64,000 bases of DNA from NCBI RefSeq assembly GCF_000196855.1, contig NC_014319.1, forward strand, positions 248,001 through 312,000, in the 5' to 3' direction. Shown piece after piece: positions 55,059 through 64,000 of this stretch. The position numbers and the translations under genes were made by a program. Source of the DNA: Leuconostoc gasicomitatum LMG 18811. Lineage in GTDB: Bacteria; Bacillota; Bacilli; Lactobacillales; Lactobacillaceae. The notes under the pieces were generated by a model. That model made no database searches. It worked only from the letters and a program-made list of their open reading frames with translations, and was not told the DNA's origin. Position 1 is the stretch's first letter, and each line of letters starts with the position of its first letter.

Positions 55059-55790
55059 ATGATGTCAGAAGCAATTTATGTAACCGTGCAAGCGGATTTA
55101 AAACAAAAAATTTACCAAGGTGAATTTCCAAATCTAAAATTACCAGATGAACGTTCATTGGCTGAGCAATATGGTGTATCGCGCTCATCCATTAAGCGTG
55201 CGCTGAATGTTTTGGTACAACAAGGGGTTATTTTTAAAAAACGTGGCAGTGGCACATTTGTCAATCCACTTTATTTGAAGAATAATGCTATTTTTCAACA
55301 TGAAGGTTCAAATCTCGGAGTAACGGATTCTTTTCGTGTGGATGGACAAGCACCAAGTATTGAATTGCTCGACTTTCAAGTTGTAGCCGCGACACCGGAG
55401 CAACAACAAGCATTATTTTTAAATGATGGCGATTTTGTTTATGAAATCAAGCGATTACGTCGATTAGCAGGTGAACCATTTATGATTGAACGTGGTTATG
55501 TACCAATTGCCGTTGTGCCAGGTTTGAATAGAGAAATTGTTTCAGGATCAGTGTATGAGTACATTGAAAAAACTAAACATCGCACAGTAACAAAATCATT
55601 CATGACAATTATGGCTGAACCATCAACCTCGGAAGATCGAGAACTACTGGAACTTAAAGTGAATGAACCGGTAGGGATTATGGAAGGCATTTTCTTCATG
55701 GATGATGGCACGCCCTTAGAGTTTTCTACTATGCGTTTGCATTATAAATATTTACGCTATAATGCGTTTGTTAGCCTTGATGCTGAATAA
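55059..55790 (+). CDS. GntR-family (HutC subfamily) transcriptional regulator
   Basis: A 243-residue regulator. Residues 5-70 are the winged helix (LPDERSLAEQYGVSRSSIKRALNVLVQQGVIFKKRGSGTFV), and residues 85-240 a UTRA ligand domain (GDFVYEIKRLRRLAGEPFMIERGYVP, GIMEGIFFMDDGTPLEFSTMRLHYKYLRY). Ligands in this subfamily are often sugar phosphates or amino acids; here unknown. No ribosome site precedes the ATG, which coincides with the predicted transcription start. It lies just upstream of the phosphoketolase gene and is a candidate regulator of it. Confidence 0.92.
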   Translation: MMSEAIYVTVQADLKQKIYQGEFPNLKLPDERSLAEQYGVSRSSIKRALNVLVQQGVIFKKRGSGTFVNPLYLKNNAIFQHEGSNLGVTDSFRVDGQAPSIELLDFQVVAATPEQQQALFLNDGDFVYEIKRLRRLAGEPFMIERGYVPIAVVPGLNREIVSGSVYEYIEKTKHRTVTKSFMTIMAEPSTSEDRELLELKVNEPVGIMEGIFFMDDGTPLEFSTMRLHYKYLRYNAFVSLDAE

Positions 55791-55817
55791 AAATTATAAC
55801 CTGCAAGAGTTAATCTT

Positions 55818-55847
55818 TTAAGGCGTGGCGAGAGCCATGTCTTTTTT
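55818..55847 (+). terminator. Terminator after the GntR gene
   Basis: AAGGCGTGGC (55820-55829), GAGA loop, GCCATGTCTT (55834-55843), followed by Ts. Confidence 0.8.
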
Positions 55848-55941
55848 ATGTGTTAGATTTTTGATCTCATTTTTTGGAGTCACTAGGACTAGGACAAACT
55901 TGGATATTTTTTAATAGTATAAATAATAAGATTACGTTATA

Positions 55942-55957
55942 ATTGGACCGCACCAAT
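55942..55957. promoter_or_regulatory. ATTGG-CCAAT inverted repeat upstream of the phosphoketolase gene
   Basis: ATTGG-ACCGCA-CCAAT, overlapping the end of a TATAAT at 55938-55943. Similar to the element at 55004-55018 before the GntR gene. Confidence 0.4.
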
Positions 55958-56013
55958 ATTTATATATAACCAACCAAAAATAAAACAAGCCGCAACCAAT
56001 ACAAGCTTTTTAC

Positions 56014-56042
56014 TTGAACAAAAAATGATAATCAGTTATACT
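56014..56042 (+). promoter_or_regulatory. Promoter of the phosphoketolase gene
   Basis: TTGAAC (56014-56019), 17 bases, TATACT (56037-56042); start near 56049, giving a leader of about 60 bases with AAGGAG before the ATG. Confidence 0.75.
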
Positions 56043-56111
56043 TGAAGAGTAAATGACGGAGAAAAGTTCGCGGTTTACGATTCTCTCAAAAAATAAGGAG
56101 TATTAAATCTC

Positions 56112-58565
56112 ATGGTAGATTTTAATTCAAAAGAGTACTTAGGACTCGTTGATAAGTGGTGGCGTGCTACCAACTATTTGTCAGCAGGGATGATCTTCTT
56201 GAAGAGCAACCCTTTGTTCTCAGTTACTAACACACCAATTGAAGCAGAAGACGTTAAAGTTAAGCCAATTGGTCACTGGGGAACAATTTCAGGACAAACA
56301 TTCTTGTATGCTCATGCAAATCGTTTGATCAACAAGTATGATTTGAACATGTTCTATATTGGTGGTCCAGGTCATGGTGGCCAAGTGATGGTTACTAACG
56401 CCTATTTGGACGGTGAATATACTGAAGATTACCCTGAAATCACACAAGATTTAGAAGGTATGAGTCGCTTGTTCAAACGTTTCTCATTCCCTGGTGGAAT
56501 CGGATCGCACATGACAGCTCAAACACCTGGTTCATTGCACGAAGGTGGCGAATTAGGTTATTCATTATCACACGCATTCGGTGCAGTTTTGGATAATCCA
56601 AAACAAATCGCATTTGCTGTTGTTGGTGATGGAGAAGCTGAAACTGGTCCATCAATGACTTCATGGCACTCAACAAAGTTCTTATCAGCTAAGAACGATG
56701 GTGCTGTATTGCCAATTTTGGATTTGAACGGATTTAAAATATCAAACCCTACTATTTTTTCACGTATGAGTCATGAAGAAATTACAAAGTTCTTTGAAGG
56801 CTTAGGATATTCACCACGCTTCATTGAAAATGATGATATTCATGATTATGCAGCATATCACGAATTAGCTGCTAATGTCTTTGACCAAGCTATTGAAGAT
56901 ATACAAGCTATCCAAAAAGATGCGCGTGAAAATGGTAAGTATGAAGATGGTACAATCCCAGCATGGCCTGTAATTATTGCACGCTTGCCAAAGGGTTGGG
57001 GTGGACCAACGCATGATCAAAAGGGTAACCCAATTGAAAATTCATTCCGTGCACATCAAGTACCATTGAGTTTGGAACAAAATGACTTGTCAACATTGAA
57101 GCAATTCGAAGACTGGATGAACTCATATAAGCCTGAAGAGTTGTTCAATGCTGATGGTTCACTAAAGGATGAGTTGAAGGCTATCGCGCCTAAGGGCGAC
57201 AAGCGTATGTCTGCTAACCCTATCGCTAATGGTGGCCGTGCACGCGGTGCTAAGGCACAAGATTTGACTTTGCCTGACTGGCGTCAATTCACCAACGAAA
57301 TTACTAACGAAAACCGTGGACATGAGTTTGCAGCAGTGACTCAAAACATGGATATGACAACACTTTCAAACTATTTGGAAGAAGTTATGAAGTTAAATCC
57401 AACTTCATTCCGTGTCTTTGGTCCTGATGAAACAATGTCAAACCGTTTGTGGAGCCTCTTTAACACAACTAACCGTCAATGGATGGAAGAAGTTAAGGAA
57501 CCAAACGATCAATATGTTGGTCCTGAAGGTCGTATTATTGATTCGCAATTGTCAGAACACCAAGCAGAAGGTTGGTTAGAAGGTTATACACTAACTGGTC
57601 GTGTTGGTATCTTTGCTTCATACGAATCATTCTTGCGTGTTGTGGACACTATGATTACACAACACTTCAAGTGGTTGCGTCACGCGTCAGAACAATCATG
57701 GCGTAATGATTATCCATCATTGAACTTGATTGCAACATCAACTGCATTCCAACAAGATCATAATGGTTATACACACCAAGATCCAGGTATGTTAACACAT
57801 TTGGCTGAAAAGAAGTCTAACTTCATTCGCGAATACTTGCCAGCCGATGGTAACTCATTGTTGGCTGTTCAAGATCGTGCGTTCTCAGAACGTCATAAAG
57901 TTAACTTGATCATTGCTTCAAAGCAACCACGTCAACAATGGTTTACTGCTGATGAAGCTGATGTATTGGCCAACGAAGGTTTGAAGATCATTGATTGGGC
58001 TTCTACTGCACCTTCTGGTGATGTTGATATTACATTTGCATCTGCTGGTACAGAACCAACAATCGAAACATTAGCTGCTTTGTGGTTGATTAACCAAGCT
58101 TTCCCAGAAGTTAAGTTCCGCTATGTTAACGTTGTTGAATTGCTACGTTTGCAAAAGAAGTCAGAACCTAACATGAACGATGAGCGTGAATTGTCAGCTG
58201 AAGAGTTCAACAAGTACTTCCAAGCTGATAAGCCAGTTATCTTTGGCTTCCATGCTTATGAAAACTTAGTAGAATCATTCTTCTTCGAACGTAAGTTCAA
58301 GGGTGATGTTTATGTTCATGGTTATCGTGAAGACGGTGATATCACGACAACTTATGACATGCGTGTGTATTCACAATTGGATCGTTTCCATCAAGCTAAA
58401 GAAGCTGCCGAAATTTTGTCAGCTAACGGTGCGATTAATCAAGCAGCCGCTGATACTTTCATTGCTAAGATGGATGAAACATTGGCAAAGCACTTCGAAG
58501 TTACTCGTAACGAAGGTCGCGATATTGCAGAATTTACTGATTGGAACTGGTCAGCTTTGAAGTAA
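56112..58565 (+). CDS. xpkA: Xylulose-5-phosphate phosphoketolase
   Basis: An 817-residue thiamine-diphosphate enzyme that splits xylulose-5-phosphate (and perhaps fructose-6-phosphate) into acetyl phosphate and a triose or tetrose phosphate; the key step of heterolactic fermentation. Landmarks: [62 protein letters not shown], the ThDP motif [11 protein letters not shown], and the C-terminal [17 protein letters not shown]. It shows the strongly biased codon use of a highly expressed gene (TTG Leu, AAG Lys, AAC Asn after its first part) relative to neighbours. Confidence 0.98.
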   Translation: MVDFNSKEYLGLVDKWWRATNYLSAGMIFLKSNPLFSVTNTPIEAEDVKVKPIGHWGTISGQTFLYAHANRLINKYDLNMFYIGGPGHGGQVMVTNAYLDGEYTEDYPEITQDLEGMSRLFKRFSFPGGIGSHMTAQTPGSLHEGGELGYSLSHAFGAVLDNPKQIAFAVVGDGEAETGPSMTSWHSTKFLSAKNDGAVLPILDLNGFKISNPTIFSRMSHEEITKFFEGLGYSPRFIENDDIHDYAAYHELAANVFDQAIEDIQAIQKDARENGKYEDGTIPAWPVIIARLPKGWGGPTHDQKGNPIENSFRAHQVPLSLEQNDLSTLKQFEDWMNSYKPEELFNADGSLKDELKAIAPKGDKRMSANPIANGGRARGAKAQDLTLPDWRQFTNEITNENRGHEFAAVTQNMDMTTLSNYLEEVMKLNPTSFRVFGPDETMSNRLWSLFNTTNRQWMEEVKEPNDQYVGPEGRIIDSQLSEHQAEGWLEGYTLTGRVGIFASYESFLRVVDTMITQHFKWLRHASEQSWRNDYPSLNLIATSTAFQQDHNGYTHQDPGMLTHLAEKKSNFIREYLPADGNSLLAVQDRAFSERHKVNLIIASKQPRQQWFTADEADVLANEGLKIIDWASTAPSGDVDITFASAGTEPTIETLAALWLINQAFPEVKFRYVNVVELLRLQKKSEPNMNDERELSAEEFNKYFQADKPVIFGFHAYENLVESFFFERKFKGDVYVHGYREDGDITTTYDMRVYSQLDRFHQAKEAAEILSANGAINQAAADTFIAKMDETLAKHFEVTRNEGRDIAEFTDWNWSALK

Positions 58566-58616
58566 TTTAATGCTAATTAGTTATTAATCATTGTATGAAT
58601 TCATGTATTAGTAAAT

Positions 58617-58650
58617 AAAGCGGACTAAGCATTTGCTTAGTTCGCTTTTT
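58617..58650 (+). terminator. Terminator after the phosphoketolase gene
   Basis: AAAGCGGACTAAGC (58617-58630), ATTT loop, GCTTAGTTCGCTTT (58635-58648), one G-T pair, followed by Ts. Confidence 0.88.
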
Positions 58651-58688
58651 ATGTCCTTAAGCTTAATACTGTGAAAGGAGTAAGAAAT

Positions 58689-59216
58689 TTGCTGAATAAG
58701 GATAAGCGGGCCGATAAATTAGGAGAATTATGGGATATTTATGACGAAAAAAATGAATTAACAGGCCGTACACATCATCGAGGAGAAAAATTAAACGTTG
58801 GTGATTATCATCTAGTAGTTAATGCTTTAATCTTTAATATACAAGGAAATGTATTGCTACAACAGCGCTCGTTTCAAAAAATAACTGATCCAGGTATGTG
58901 GACAATAGCAACGGGAGGATCGGCATTAACCGGTGAAACAAGTGAATCGGCAGTGATTCGTGAGTTACATGAAGAATTAAACCTAATTGTGACGAAGAAC
59001 CAACTTCAATTTTTAAAGAAGTGTCGGTATGTTGTATGTATTGATGAATCTTTAGATAATATGACACGTCAAATATCTGAAGTAGAAGCGATAAAATGGG
59101 CAACACTATCTGAAGTCTTTCAAATAAGTCGTAGTAATGATTTTAATGATGATCATATCCTTATTCAAGCAAAAACAAAATTGCTTGATACTGACAACGG
59201 CCAGTTTTATACTTGA
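58689..59216 (+). CDS. NUDIX hydrolase
   Basis: About 175 residues. The NUDIX box is GGSALTGETSESAVIRELHEELNL (GX5EX7REXXEE form with Ala for the usual Gly-Lys) in a protein that begins ELWDIYDEKNELTGRTHHRGE, the pattern of IPP-isomerase-like or YfcD-type NUDIX proteins. The substrate is not known. The start is taken as TTG 58689 because AAAGGAG lies eight bases upstream; an in-frame GTG at 58671 has none. Confidence 0.85.
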   Translation: MLNKDKRADKLGELWDIYDEKNELTGRTHHRGEKLNVGDYHLVVNALIFNIQGNVLLQQRSFQKITDPGMWTIATGGSALTGETSESAVIRELHEELNLIVTKNQLQFLKKCRYVVCIDESLDNMTRQISEVEAIKWATLSEVFQISRSNDFNDDHILIQAKTKLLDTDNGQFYT

Positions 59217-59397
59217 TATTTTAAAACATGTATAAATATTATGTTTTGAAATCGTGTTCTTTGTTATAATATAATTATGTTCTGTAATAAGTTAGATGTC
59301 ATAGGTAATTAATTTTGTAGTGAAGGGAAATATAATTGTCCATCAAGTTTATTTTTTAAAATAAACACAAATGACATTATAAAAGATACGTTAAATT

Positions 59398-60216
59398 ATG
59401 TCGAAAATTAAAATTGTTTCTATTGATATTGATGGTACATTGCTCAATGATCAACGAGAAATAACATCAGAAGTAAAATCGAGTATCCAACAAGCCTTAG
59501 CAAATGATGTTAAAATAGTTATTACAACAGGTCGACCCTTACCAGGTGTTCGTGACATTTTATCAGAATTAGGTATTGAAGGTAATAACCAATATGTCAT
59601 TACTTATAATGGCGGGCTTGTGCAAACAGCAAGCGGTGAAAAAACTTTGTTTCGTCAGCCTTTATCAGTAAAGGAATTTCAAAAGATTAACGCATTTATG
59701 TTGATTCAAAACACTTATGTGCAAGTTGAAACACAAGATGCAGCTTATACGACGAATCACAGAATTCATCATTGGGCCAGCTTTGAAAATAGTTTGGTGA
59801 ATTTACCACTATTTGTTTTAGACACTGAATCGGCTTTAGAGAAAGTTGAATTCATTAAAGCTATTGCCAATGCTGAAAGTGATGAACTAGATACAATTCA
59901 AGCTATAGTACCTGCTGATATAGCCGATAATGTTAACGTTATTCGTTCTACGGCTAATAATTTAGAGTTTATTGACCGCCATGCATCCAAAGGTCATGCG
60001 TTACTAGCATTGGCTGAGAAATTAGGTATTGAACAAGCTGAGACAATGGCCATTGGTGATCAGGCTAATGATTATTCGATGATTGAGCAAGCTGGCATTG
60101 GTGTAGCCATGGGCAATGCCATTGCAGATATCAAACATATTGCAAATGCGCAAACAGCAACAAATAATGAATCAGGTGTCGCACAAGCAATTGAGAAATT
60201 TGTCTTAAGCAAGTAA
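59398..60216 (+). CDS. Cof-type HAD-superfamily phosphatase
   Basis: A 272-residue HAD hydrolase with a type IIB cap. Motif I VSIDIDGTLLN (nucleophile Asp), motif II TTGRPLPG, motif III Lys in HASKGHALLALAEK, motif IV IGDQANDYSMIEQAGIGVAMGNA. Such enzymes dephosphorylate sugar phosphates, flavin or PLP-type substrates; specificity unknown. The ribosome site is poor. An AT-rich hairpin (60212-60234) separates it from tpx. Confidence 0.92.
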   Translation: MSKIKIVSIDIDGTLLNDQREITSEVKSSIQQALANDVKIVITTGRPLPGVRDILSELGIEGNNQYVITYNGGLVQTASGEKTLFRQPLSVKEFQKINAFMLIQNTYVQVETQDAAYTTNHRIHHWASFENSLVNLPLFVLDTESALEKVEFIKAIANAESDELDTIQAIVPADIADNVNVIRSTANNLEFIDRHASKGHALLALAEKLGIEQAETMAIGDQANDYSMIEQAGIGVAMGNAIADIKHIANAQTATNNESGVAQAIEKFVLSK

Positions 60217-60273
60217 ATAAATAGTTTATTTACTATGAATAATGATGTTATTAAAAAATGCGGAGGTCGCAAA

Positions 60274-60771
60274 ATGAATGTATTATTATCTGGAGAAGTG
60301 ACAGAATTAGTTGGTGAACCATTAAAAATTGGTGACACATTGCCACACTTTAAGTTAGAAGATGAAAATGGTGATAAGGTTAAGACGGCTGATTTAGTTG
60401 GGAAGTTAACTTTAATCTCTGTTGTACCTGATTTAAATACAGGCACTTGTTCATTACAAACACGTCACTTTAATCAAGCCGTTGGTCAATTTCAAGATGT
60501 GCAATTCTTAACAGTTTCAACAAATTCGGTTTCAGAGCAACGTGACTGGTGTGCAGCGGAAGGGGTACACAATTTGCGTATGTTGTCAGATGAGCAAGAG
60601 TCATTTGGCTATGCCACAAAGCTCTACATTCCTTCTCAAGGTTTTGACACACGTTCAGTTTATATTATAGATGCGCAAGGTGTTGTGCGGTATGCACAAA
60701 TTGTACCAGAAGTGTCAGAGGAACCAGATTATGATGACGCATTAAAAGCGTTGCAAACACTCTCAGCTTAA
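60274..60771 (+). CDS. tpx: Thiol peroxidase
   Basis: A 165-residue atypical 2-Cys peroxiredoxin. Peroxidatic Cys59 in PDLNTGTCSLQTRHFN and resolving Cys93 in QRDWCAAEG are both present; SVYIIDAQGVVRY closes the core. It reduces peroxides using thioredoxin, relevant to a peroxide-generating lactic bacterium. GGAGGT fixes ATG 60274 over the in-frame ATG at 60235. Confidence 0.95.
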   Translation: MNVLLSGEVTELVGEPLKIGDTLPHFKLEDENGDKVKTADLVGKLTLISVVPDLNTGTCSLQTRHFNQAVGQFQDVQFLTVSTNSVSEQRDWCAAEGVHNLRMLSDEQESFGYATKLYIPSQGFDTRSVYIIDAQGVVRYAQIVPEVSEEPDYDDALKALQTLSA

Positions 60772-60856
60772 GTGCTTATTGGTTATTTGAAATTTCAAAA
60801 AAATATGAATGCTTTTAAAATGAACTTGGATGAACATAAAATGCTTGGAGCCAGAC

Positions 60857-61837
60857 ATGCCAGAACCTAAATTGAAACTTTTTTCTTTAAGCTCAAATGA
60901 GCCACTTGCAAAAAAAATTGCTGAATCAGTTGGCGTACCATTGAGTGAGATATCTGTGAAGCGATTTGCGGATGGTGAAGTACAGATTAACATTGAAGAA
61001 AGCATTCGTGGTGATAATGTTTTCGTTATTCAATCGACTTCTGCGCCAGTTAATGATAATCTGATGGAACTGTTGATTATGATTGATGCTTTACGTCGTG
61101 CGTCTGCTAATCAAATTAATGTTGTGTTGCCATATTACGGTTATGCGCGTCAAGATCGCAAGGCGCGTTCACGCGAGCCAATTACTGCAAAGCTTGTAGC
61201 GAATATGTTAGAACGTGCAGGGACAACGCGAGTCTTAGCTTTAGATTTACATGCTGCACAAATACAAGGATTCTTTGATATTCCAATGGATCATTTGCAG
61301 GCAGCGCCGTTGTTAGCTGATTATTTAATTGAATCAGGTATTGCTGATAAACAAAATGCTGTAATTGTTTCTCCTGATCATGGTGGTATGACGCGTGCAC
61401 GTAATCTGAACAATATGCTAGCGTTGGAATCTCCAGTTGCTGTTATTGATAAGCGCCGTCCAAAGCCCAATGTAGCTGAAATTGGTAGTATTGTTGGTGA
61501 TGTACAGGGTAAAACAGCAATTATGATTGATGACATGATTGATACAGCCGGTACAATTACGCAAGGGGCACAATTAATTATGGCACATGGTGCTAAAGAA
61601 GTTTATGTCGTTGCTTCACATGCCGTCTTTTCTGGGCCAGCTATTGAGCGTCTACAAAATTCTGTTTTCACAAAAGTTATTTTAACTGATTCTATTGATT
61701 TGCCAGATGAGAAAAAGTTTGACAAATTAGAGATTGTATCCGTTGGTGAGTTGATTGGCGAAGCGATTCGTCGCGTGAATAATAATGAAGCAATTTCATC
61801 ATTATTTAAAAATCGTTTTCATCGTCGATCACATTAA
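60857..61837 (+). CDS. prs: Ribose-phosphate pyrophosphokinase
   Basis: A 326-residue PRPP synthetase. Motifs: [33 protein letters not shown] (ATP flexible loop), [14 protein letters not shown] (divalent metal), VVSPDHGG-type loop [12 protein letters not shown], and the PRPP loop [12 protein letters not shown]. It makes PRPP from ribose-5-phosphate for nucleotides, His and Trp. TTGGAG before ATG 60857 supports this start over 60830. A terminator follows. Confidence 0.97.
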   Translation: MPEPKLKLFSLSSNEPLAKKIAESVGVPLSEISVKRFADGEVQINIEESIRGDNVFVIQSTSAPVNDNLMELLIMIDALRRASANQINVVLPYYGYARQDRKARSREPITAKLVANMLERAGTTRVLALDLHAAQIQGFFDIPMDHLQAAPLLADYLIESGIADKQNAVIVSPDHGGMTRARNLNNMLALESPVAVIDKRRPKPNVAEIGSIVGDVQGKTAIMIDDMIDTAGTITQGAQLIMAHGAKEVYVVASHAVFSGPAIERLQNSVFTKVILTDSIDLPDEKKFDKLEIVSVGELIGEAIRRVNNNEAISSLFKNRFHRRSH

Positions 61838-61873
61838 TCATGAATGTGTTAGTAAGTTAATAAGGTTTCATAT

Positions 61874-61898
61874 AAAACTGATTAAATTCAGTTTTTTT
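61874..61898 (+). terminator. Terminator after prs
   Basis: AAAACTGA (61874-61881), six-base loop, TCAGTTTT followed by Ts. Confidence 0.78.
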
Positions 61899-61978
61899 GT
61901 GTTAAATATTACAGAATGGTAAAAAAATGATATACTTAGAGATAGACAAACTAGTAGAAACATATGAGGAGAACGTCC

Positions 61979-62686
61979 ATGAGTAAAATTTTGGTTGTGG
62001 ATGATGAGAAACCAATCTCAGATATCATTAAATTTAATTTAACCAAAGAAGGATACGAAGTGGTAACAGCAGCTGATGGTCAGGAAGCGTTGACAGTGTT
62101 CAATGAAGAAAAGCCTGACCTTGTTTTGCTTGACCAAATGTTGCCTGAGATTGATGGTGTTGAAGTGTTGCGCCAAATTCGTTCAAAATCAGAAACACCT
62201 GTTATTATGGTAACAGCTAAAGATTCTGAAATTGACAAAGTACTAGGTTTAGAAATGGGTGCTGACGACTATGTCACAAAACCATTCTCAAATCGTGAAT
62301 TAGTTGCACGTGTCAAAGCTAATTTACGTAGCCGTAAAGCGGTTGCACAACATATTGATGAGTCTGTTGTGAATACCGACGACATCGAGCTAGGCGATTT
62401 GACAATACATCCGCAAGCATATATGGTGTCAAAGGCTGGACAAGATATTGAATTAACACATCGAGAATTCGAACTGCTTTATTATTTAGCACAACACATT
62501 AGTCAAGTGATGACACGTGAACATTTGTTGCAACAAGTTTGGGGCTATGACTATTTTGGAGATGTCCGAACGGTAGATGTTACTGTGCGTCGCTTGCGTG
62601 AAAAAATTGAAGATAATCCAAGTCATCCTAATTGGTTGGCAACGCGTCGTGGGGTAGGATATTATTTGCGTCCTGACGCAGAGTAA
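61979..62686 (+). CDS. walR: Response regulator WalR (VicR/YycF)
   Basis: A 235-residue OmpR-family regulator. Receiver domain: acidic pocket DD (residues 8-9), phosphoacceptor Asp52 in [13 protein letters not shown], Lys in VTKPF. The C-terminal winged helix holds [50 protein letters not shown]. The near-invariant WalR sequence and the following WalK-like kinase give the assignment. It controls cell-wall turnover genes. GAGGAG precedes ATG 61979; TATACT at 61931-61936 is a likely -10. Confidence 0.96.
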   Translation: MSKILVVDDEKPISDIIKFNLTKEGYEVVTAADGQEALTVFNEEKPDLVLLDQMLPEIDGVEVLRQIRSKSETPVIMVTAKDSEIDKVLGLEMGADDYVTKPFSNRELVARVKANLRSRKAVAQHIDESVVNTDDIELGDLTIHPQAYMVSKAGQDIELTHREFELLYYLAQHISQVMTREHLLQQVWGYDYFGDVRTVDVTVRRLREKIEDNPSHPNWLATRRGVGYYLRPDAE

Positions 62687-62763
62687 GTAAATGTCTTCAT
62701 TACCGGTAAAGCAAACATTTTTTACTTATTAGTACAACAAAGATACTTTCTCTGTTATACGCC

Positions 62764-62795
62764 AAGGAGACAGACGCTAGGCGTCAGCAATTATG
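62764..62795 (+). promoter_or_regulatory. walK ribosome-binding region with hairpin in the spacer
   Basis: AAGGAG (62764-62769) is 23 bases before the walK ATG, too far for normal use. Between them a perfect hairpin GACGC-TAG-GCGTC (62773-62785) would, when folded, leave an effective spacing of ten bases. An in-frame TAG at 62778-62780 excludes an earlier start. Confidence 0.55.
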
Positions 62796-64000
62796 AACAT
62801 TAAGACTAACTTTTTTAAATCTATACGTTTTCGCATCACACTTGTTTTTGTGTTGTTAATGATTATCGCACTCGAACTGTTGGGTGCGTTTTTTGTACGT
62901 CAAATAGAACAACAAAATTTAGCGACTTTTCAACAACAAATGACCTTACCAAAATATGTGACAGATCAAATTACGACTGCATTGAGAAATAGGGACGTTG
63001 ATGCTGGGAACCATGCAATTCAAGATGTGTTAATTGGGTTAAATAACACTAACCTTCAAGAAGCACAGGTAATCGATAAAACAGGTACAATTCGTGGTAC
63101 TTTATCAGTTTCTGGACAACAAACAATCGGTCAAAAAACAACTGATTTGAATGCCCAAAGAGCTGTTGCGGGAGAACAATCTTTTTTAACATCACGCACA
63201 ATCAGTGAAGGTGGTGAGCGAAAAGAACTCATGACGACAACTCTTGGCGTCACAACAGGGCGTGTGCGAGATATAATTGGCGTCGTTGTTGTTAAAGCTA
63301 GCTTGTTACCTGTATATCGCAACGTTAACAGTGTGATGCGCCTATTTGTCATTGCTAGCTTAGTAGCTTTATTTGTCAGTATCGCATTAGCATTATTTCT
63401 TGCGCGTACATTAACACGGCCAATTGCCCAAATTGATGAACAAACGACTAAAATTGCTGGTGGCGATTATTCAATGGTTAATCATATCTATGGCTCTGAT
63501 GAATTAGGACACTTAGCACAATCGGTAAACGAATTATCAACACGTGTTGAAGAATCAACAGAAACAGTCAACGCTGAGCGAAACCGATTAGATTCTGTTT
63601 TGACTCATATGGCCGATGGTGTTTTAGCGGCTAATCGTCGTGGTGAAATTACCATTATCAATCAAGCGGCAGCAAACTTTGTTGGTGTTGATCGTGAAGC
63701 AGCTATTGGCCAAAATGTGATTGATTTGTTACGTTTACAAGGCAAACGAACATTACGTGATATGTTAGAAAATCTTGATGATTTTCGAGTTGATTTATCA
63801 GATGATAGTACTGATATTTTATTGCAAGCTTATGTATCGCTAATTAAGCGACAATCAGGATTTATTTCTGGTTTGGTAGTGGTCTTACATAATATTACTG
63901 AACAGCAACGCATTGATTCTGAACGGCGCATGTTTGTGTCAAATGTATCACATGAATTAAGAACACCATTAACTTCAGTGCGATCGTATGTCGATGCTTT
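62793..64000 (+). CDS. walK: Sensor histidine kinase WalK (VicK/YycG), 5' part
   Basis: The first 402 codons; the gene runs off the right edge. A first helix (residues 11-30), an extracytoplasmic sensor domain (about 31-180), a second helix (about 181-205), a HAMP domain beginning ARTLTRPIAQIDEQT, a PAS domain (DSVLTHMADGVLAANRRGEITIINQAA), and the start of the kinase core with the phosphoacceptor His in FVSNVSHELRTPLTSVRSY. It senses the state of wall synthesis and phosphorylates WalR. The presence of a large outer domain is like Bacillus WalK and unlike streptococcal VicK. Confidence 0.95.
   Translation, partial: MNIKTNFFKSIRFRITLVFVLLMIIALELLGAFFVRQIEQQNLATFQQQMTLPKYVTDQITTALRNRDVDAGNHAIQDVLIGLNNTNLQEAQVIDKTGTIRGTLSVSGQQTIGQKTTDLNAQRAVAGEQSFLTSRTISEGGERKELMTTTLGVTTGRVRDIIGVVVVKASLLPVYRNVNSVMRLFVIASLVALFVSIALALFLARTLTRPIAQIDEQTTKIAGGDYSMVNHIYGSDELGHLAQSVNELSTRVEESTETVNAERNRLDSVLTHMADGVLAANRRGEITIINQAAANFVGVDREAAIGQNVIDLLRLQGKRTLRDMLENLDDFRVDLSDDSTDILLQAYVSLIKRQSGFISGLVVVLHNITEQQRIDSERRMFVSNVSHELRTPLTSVRSYVDA

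Larger units (their letters stand above)
55791..56111. other. Intergenic region upstream of the phosphoketolase gene
   Basis: Holds the GntR-gene terminator (55818-55847), a TATAAT (55938-55943) overlapping an ATTGG-CCAAT inverted repeat (55942-55957), and the main promoter-like pair TTGAAC/TATACT (56014-56042). No ORF is supported here. Confidence 0.6.

Noticed and set aside
60212-60234. Ten-pair AT-rich hairpin between the HAD gene and tpx
   Set aside because: No T run follows and all pairs are A-T but two; not called as a terminator.
1-64000. CRISPR arrays, prophage, insertion sequences, toxin-antitoxin or defence islands
   Set aside because: No regularly spaced repeats, transposase, integrase, phage or known defence genes were seen; genes are housekeeping or metabolic with smooth operon structure.

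Overview
The window looks like chromosome of an obligately heterofermentative lactic acid bacterium, most likely Leuconostoc or a close relative. The basis is low-GC DNA, strong AGGAGG-type ribosome sites, a phosphoketolase (56112-58565), an L-arabinose operon that makes xylulose-5-phosphate, and a leuABCD operon. The genus is inferred from gene content and not tested by a search. I see no rRNA, CRISPR array, insertion sequence, prophage or plasmid gene; this is ordinary backbone with unusually rich cis-regulation. Both edges cut genes: the end of oppD at the left and the start of walK at the right.

Layout. 1-5.1 kb: oppD/oppF, the M13 endopeptidase pepO and a large membrane protein. 5.2-5.5 kb: tRNA-Tyr and tRNA-Gln. 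5.6-12.8 kb: a YjbR protein, then a promoter, short leader peptide and hairpin cascade leading into an XRE/TPR regulator and sufCDSUB plus a DUF59 protein. 12.8-17.3 kb: a leucine attenuator and leuABCD. 17.4-19.4 kb: a Sua5/YrdC-like protein and a Ni/Co transporter. 19.6-28.3 kb: araR, a DUF1003 protein, a class II aldolase and araA-permease-araB-araD with AraR-like and cre sites. 28.4-33.7 kb (minus strand): aspA, rpiA with a GNAT gene, and a Zn/Mn ABC transporter. 34-42 kb: dut, radA, a YhgE/TetR divergent pair, gltX and two MDR-family dehydrogenases. 42.3-48.4 kb: a hypothetical gene, a T-box (probably Met) ahead of a three-gene ECF transporter, pepV and a small hypothetical gene. 48.5-53.9 kb: rpsF-ssb-rpsR, gdpP, rplI, dnaB. 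54-58.6 kb: ybaK with a membrane metalloprotease-like gene, a GntR regulator and phosphoketolase. 58.7-64 kb: a NUDIX protein, a HAD phosphatase, tpx, prs and walRK.

How the parts fit. Arabinose is imported, isomerised, phosphorylated and epimerised by the ara genes, and xylulose-5-phosphate is then cleaved by phosphoketolase; rpiA feeds ribose-5-phosphate to prs. Adjacent suf and leu operons both begin with a short peptide rich in branched-chain codons followed by three hairpins that can re-pair in the classical attenuator manner. Because LeuC is an Fe-S enzyme, this suggests, as inference, that branched-chain amino acid supply controls both leucine synthesis and Fe-S assembly.

The strongest candidate for something undescribed is the SUF leader at 6285-6526: a near-consensus promoter, a 20-residue peptide ending in Leu-Leu-Leu-Ile-Cys, and six segments that pair as 1:2/3:4/5:6 or as 2:3/4:5. 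Other points are a radA that appears to start at ATC, a 12-codon leader ORF before the metal transporter, near-leaderless mRNAs, and a hairpin between Shine-Dalgarno and start codon of walK.
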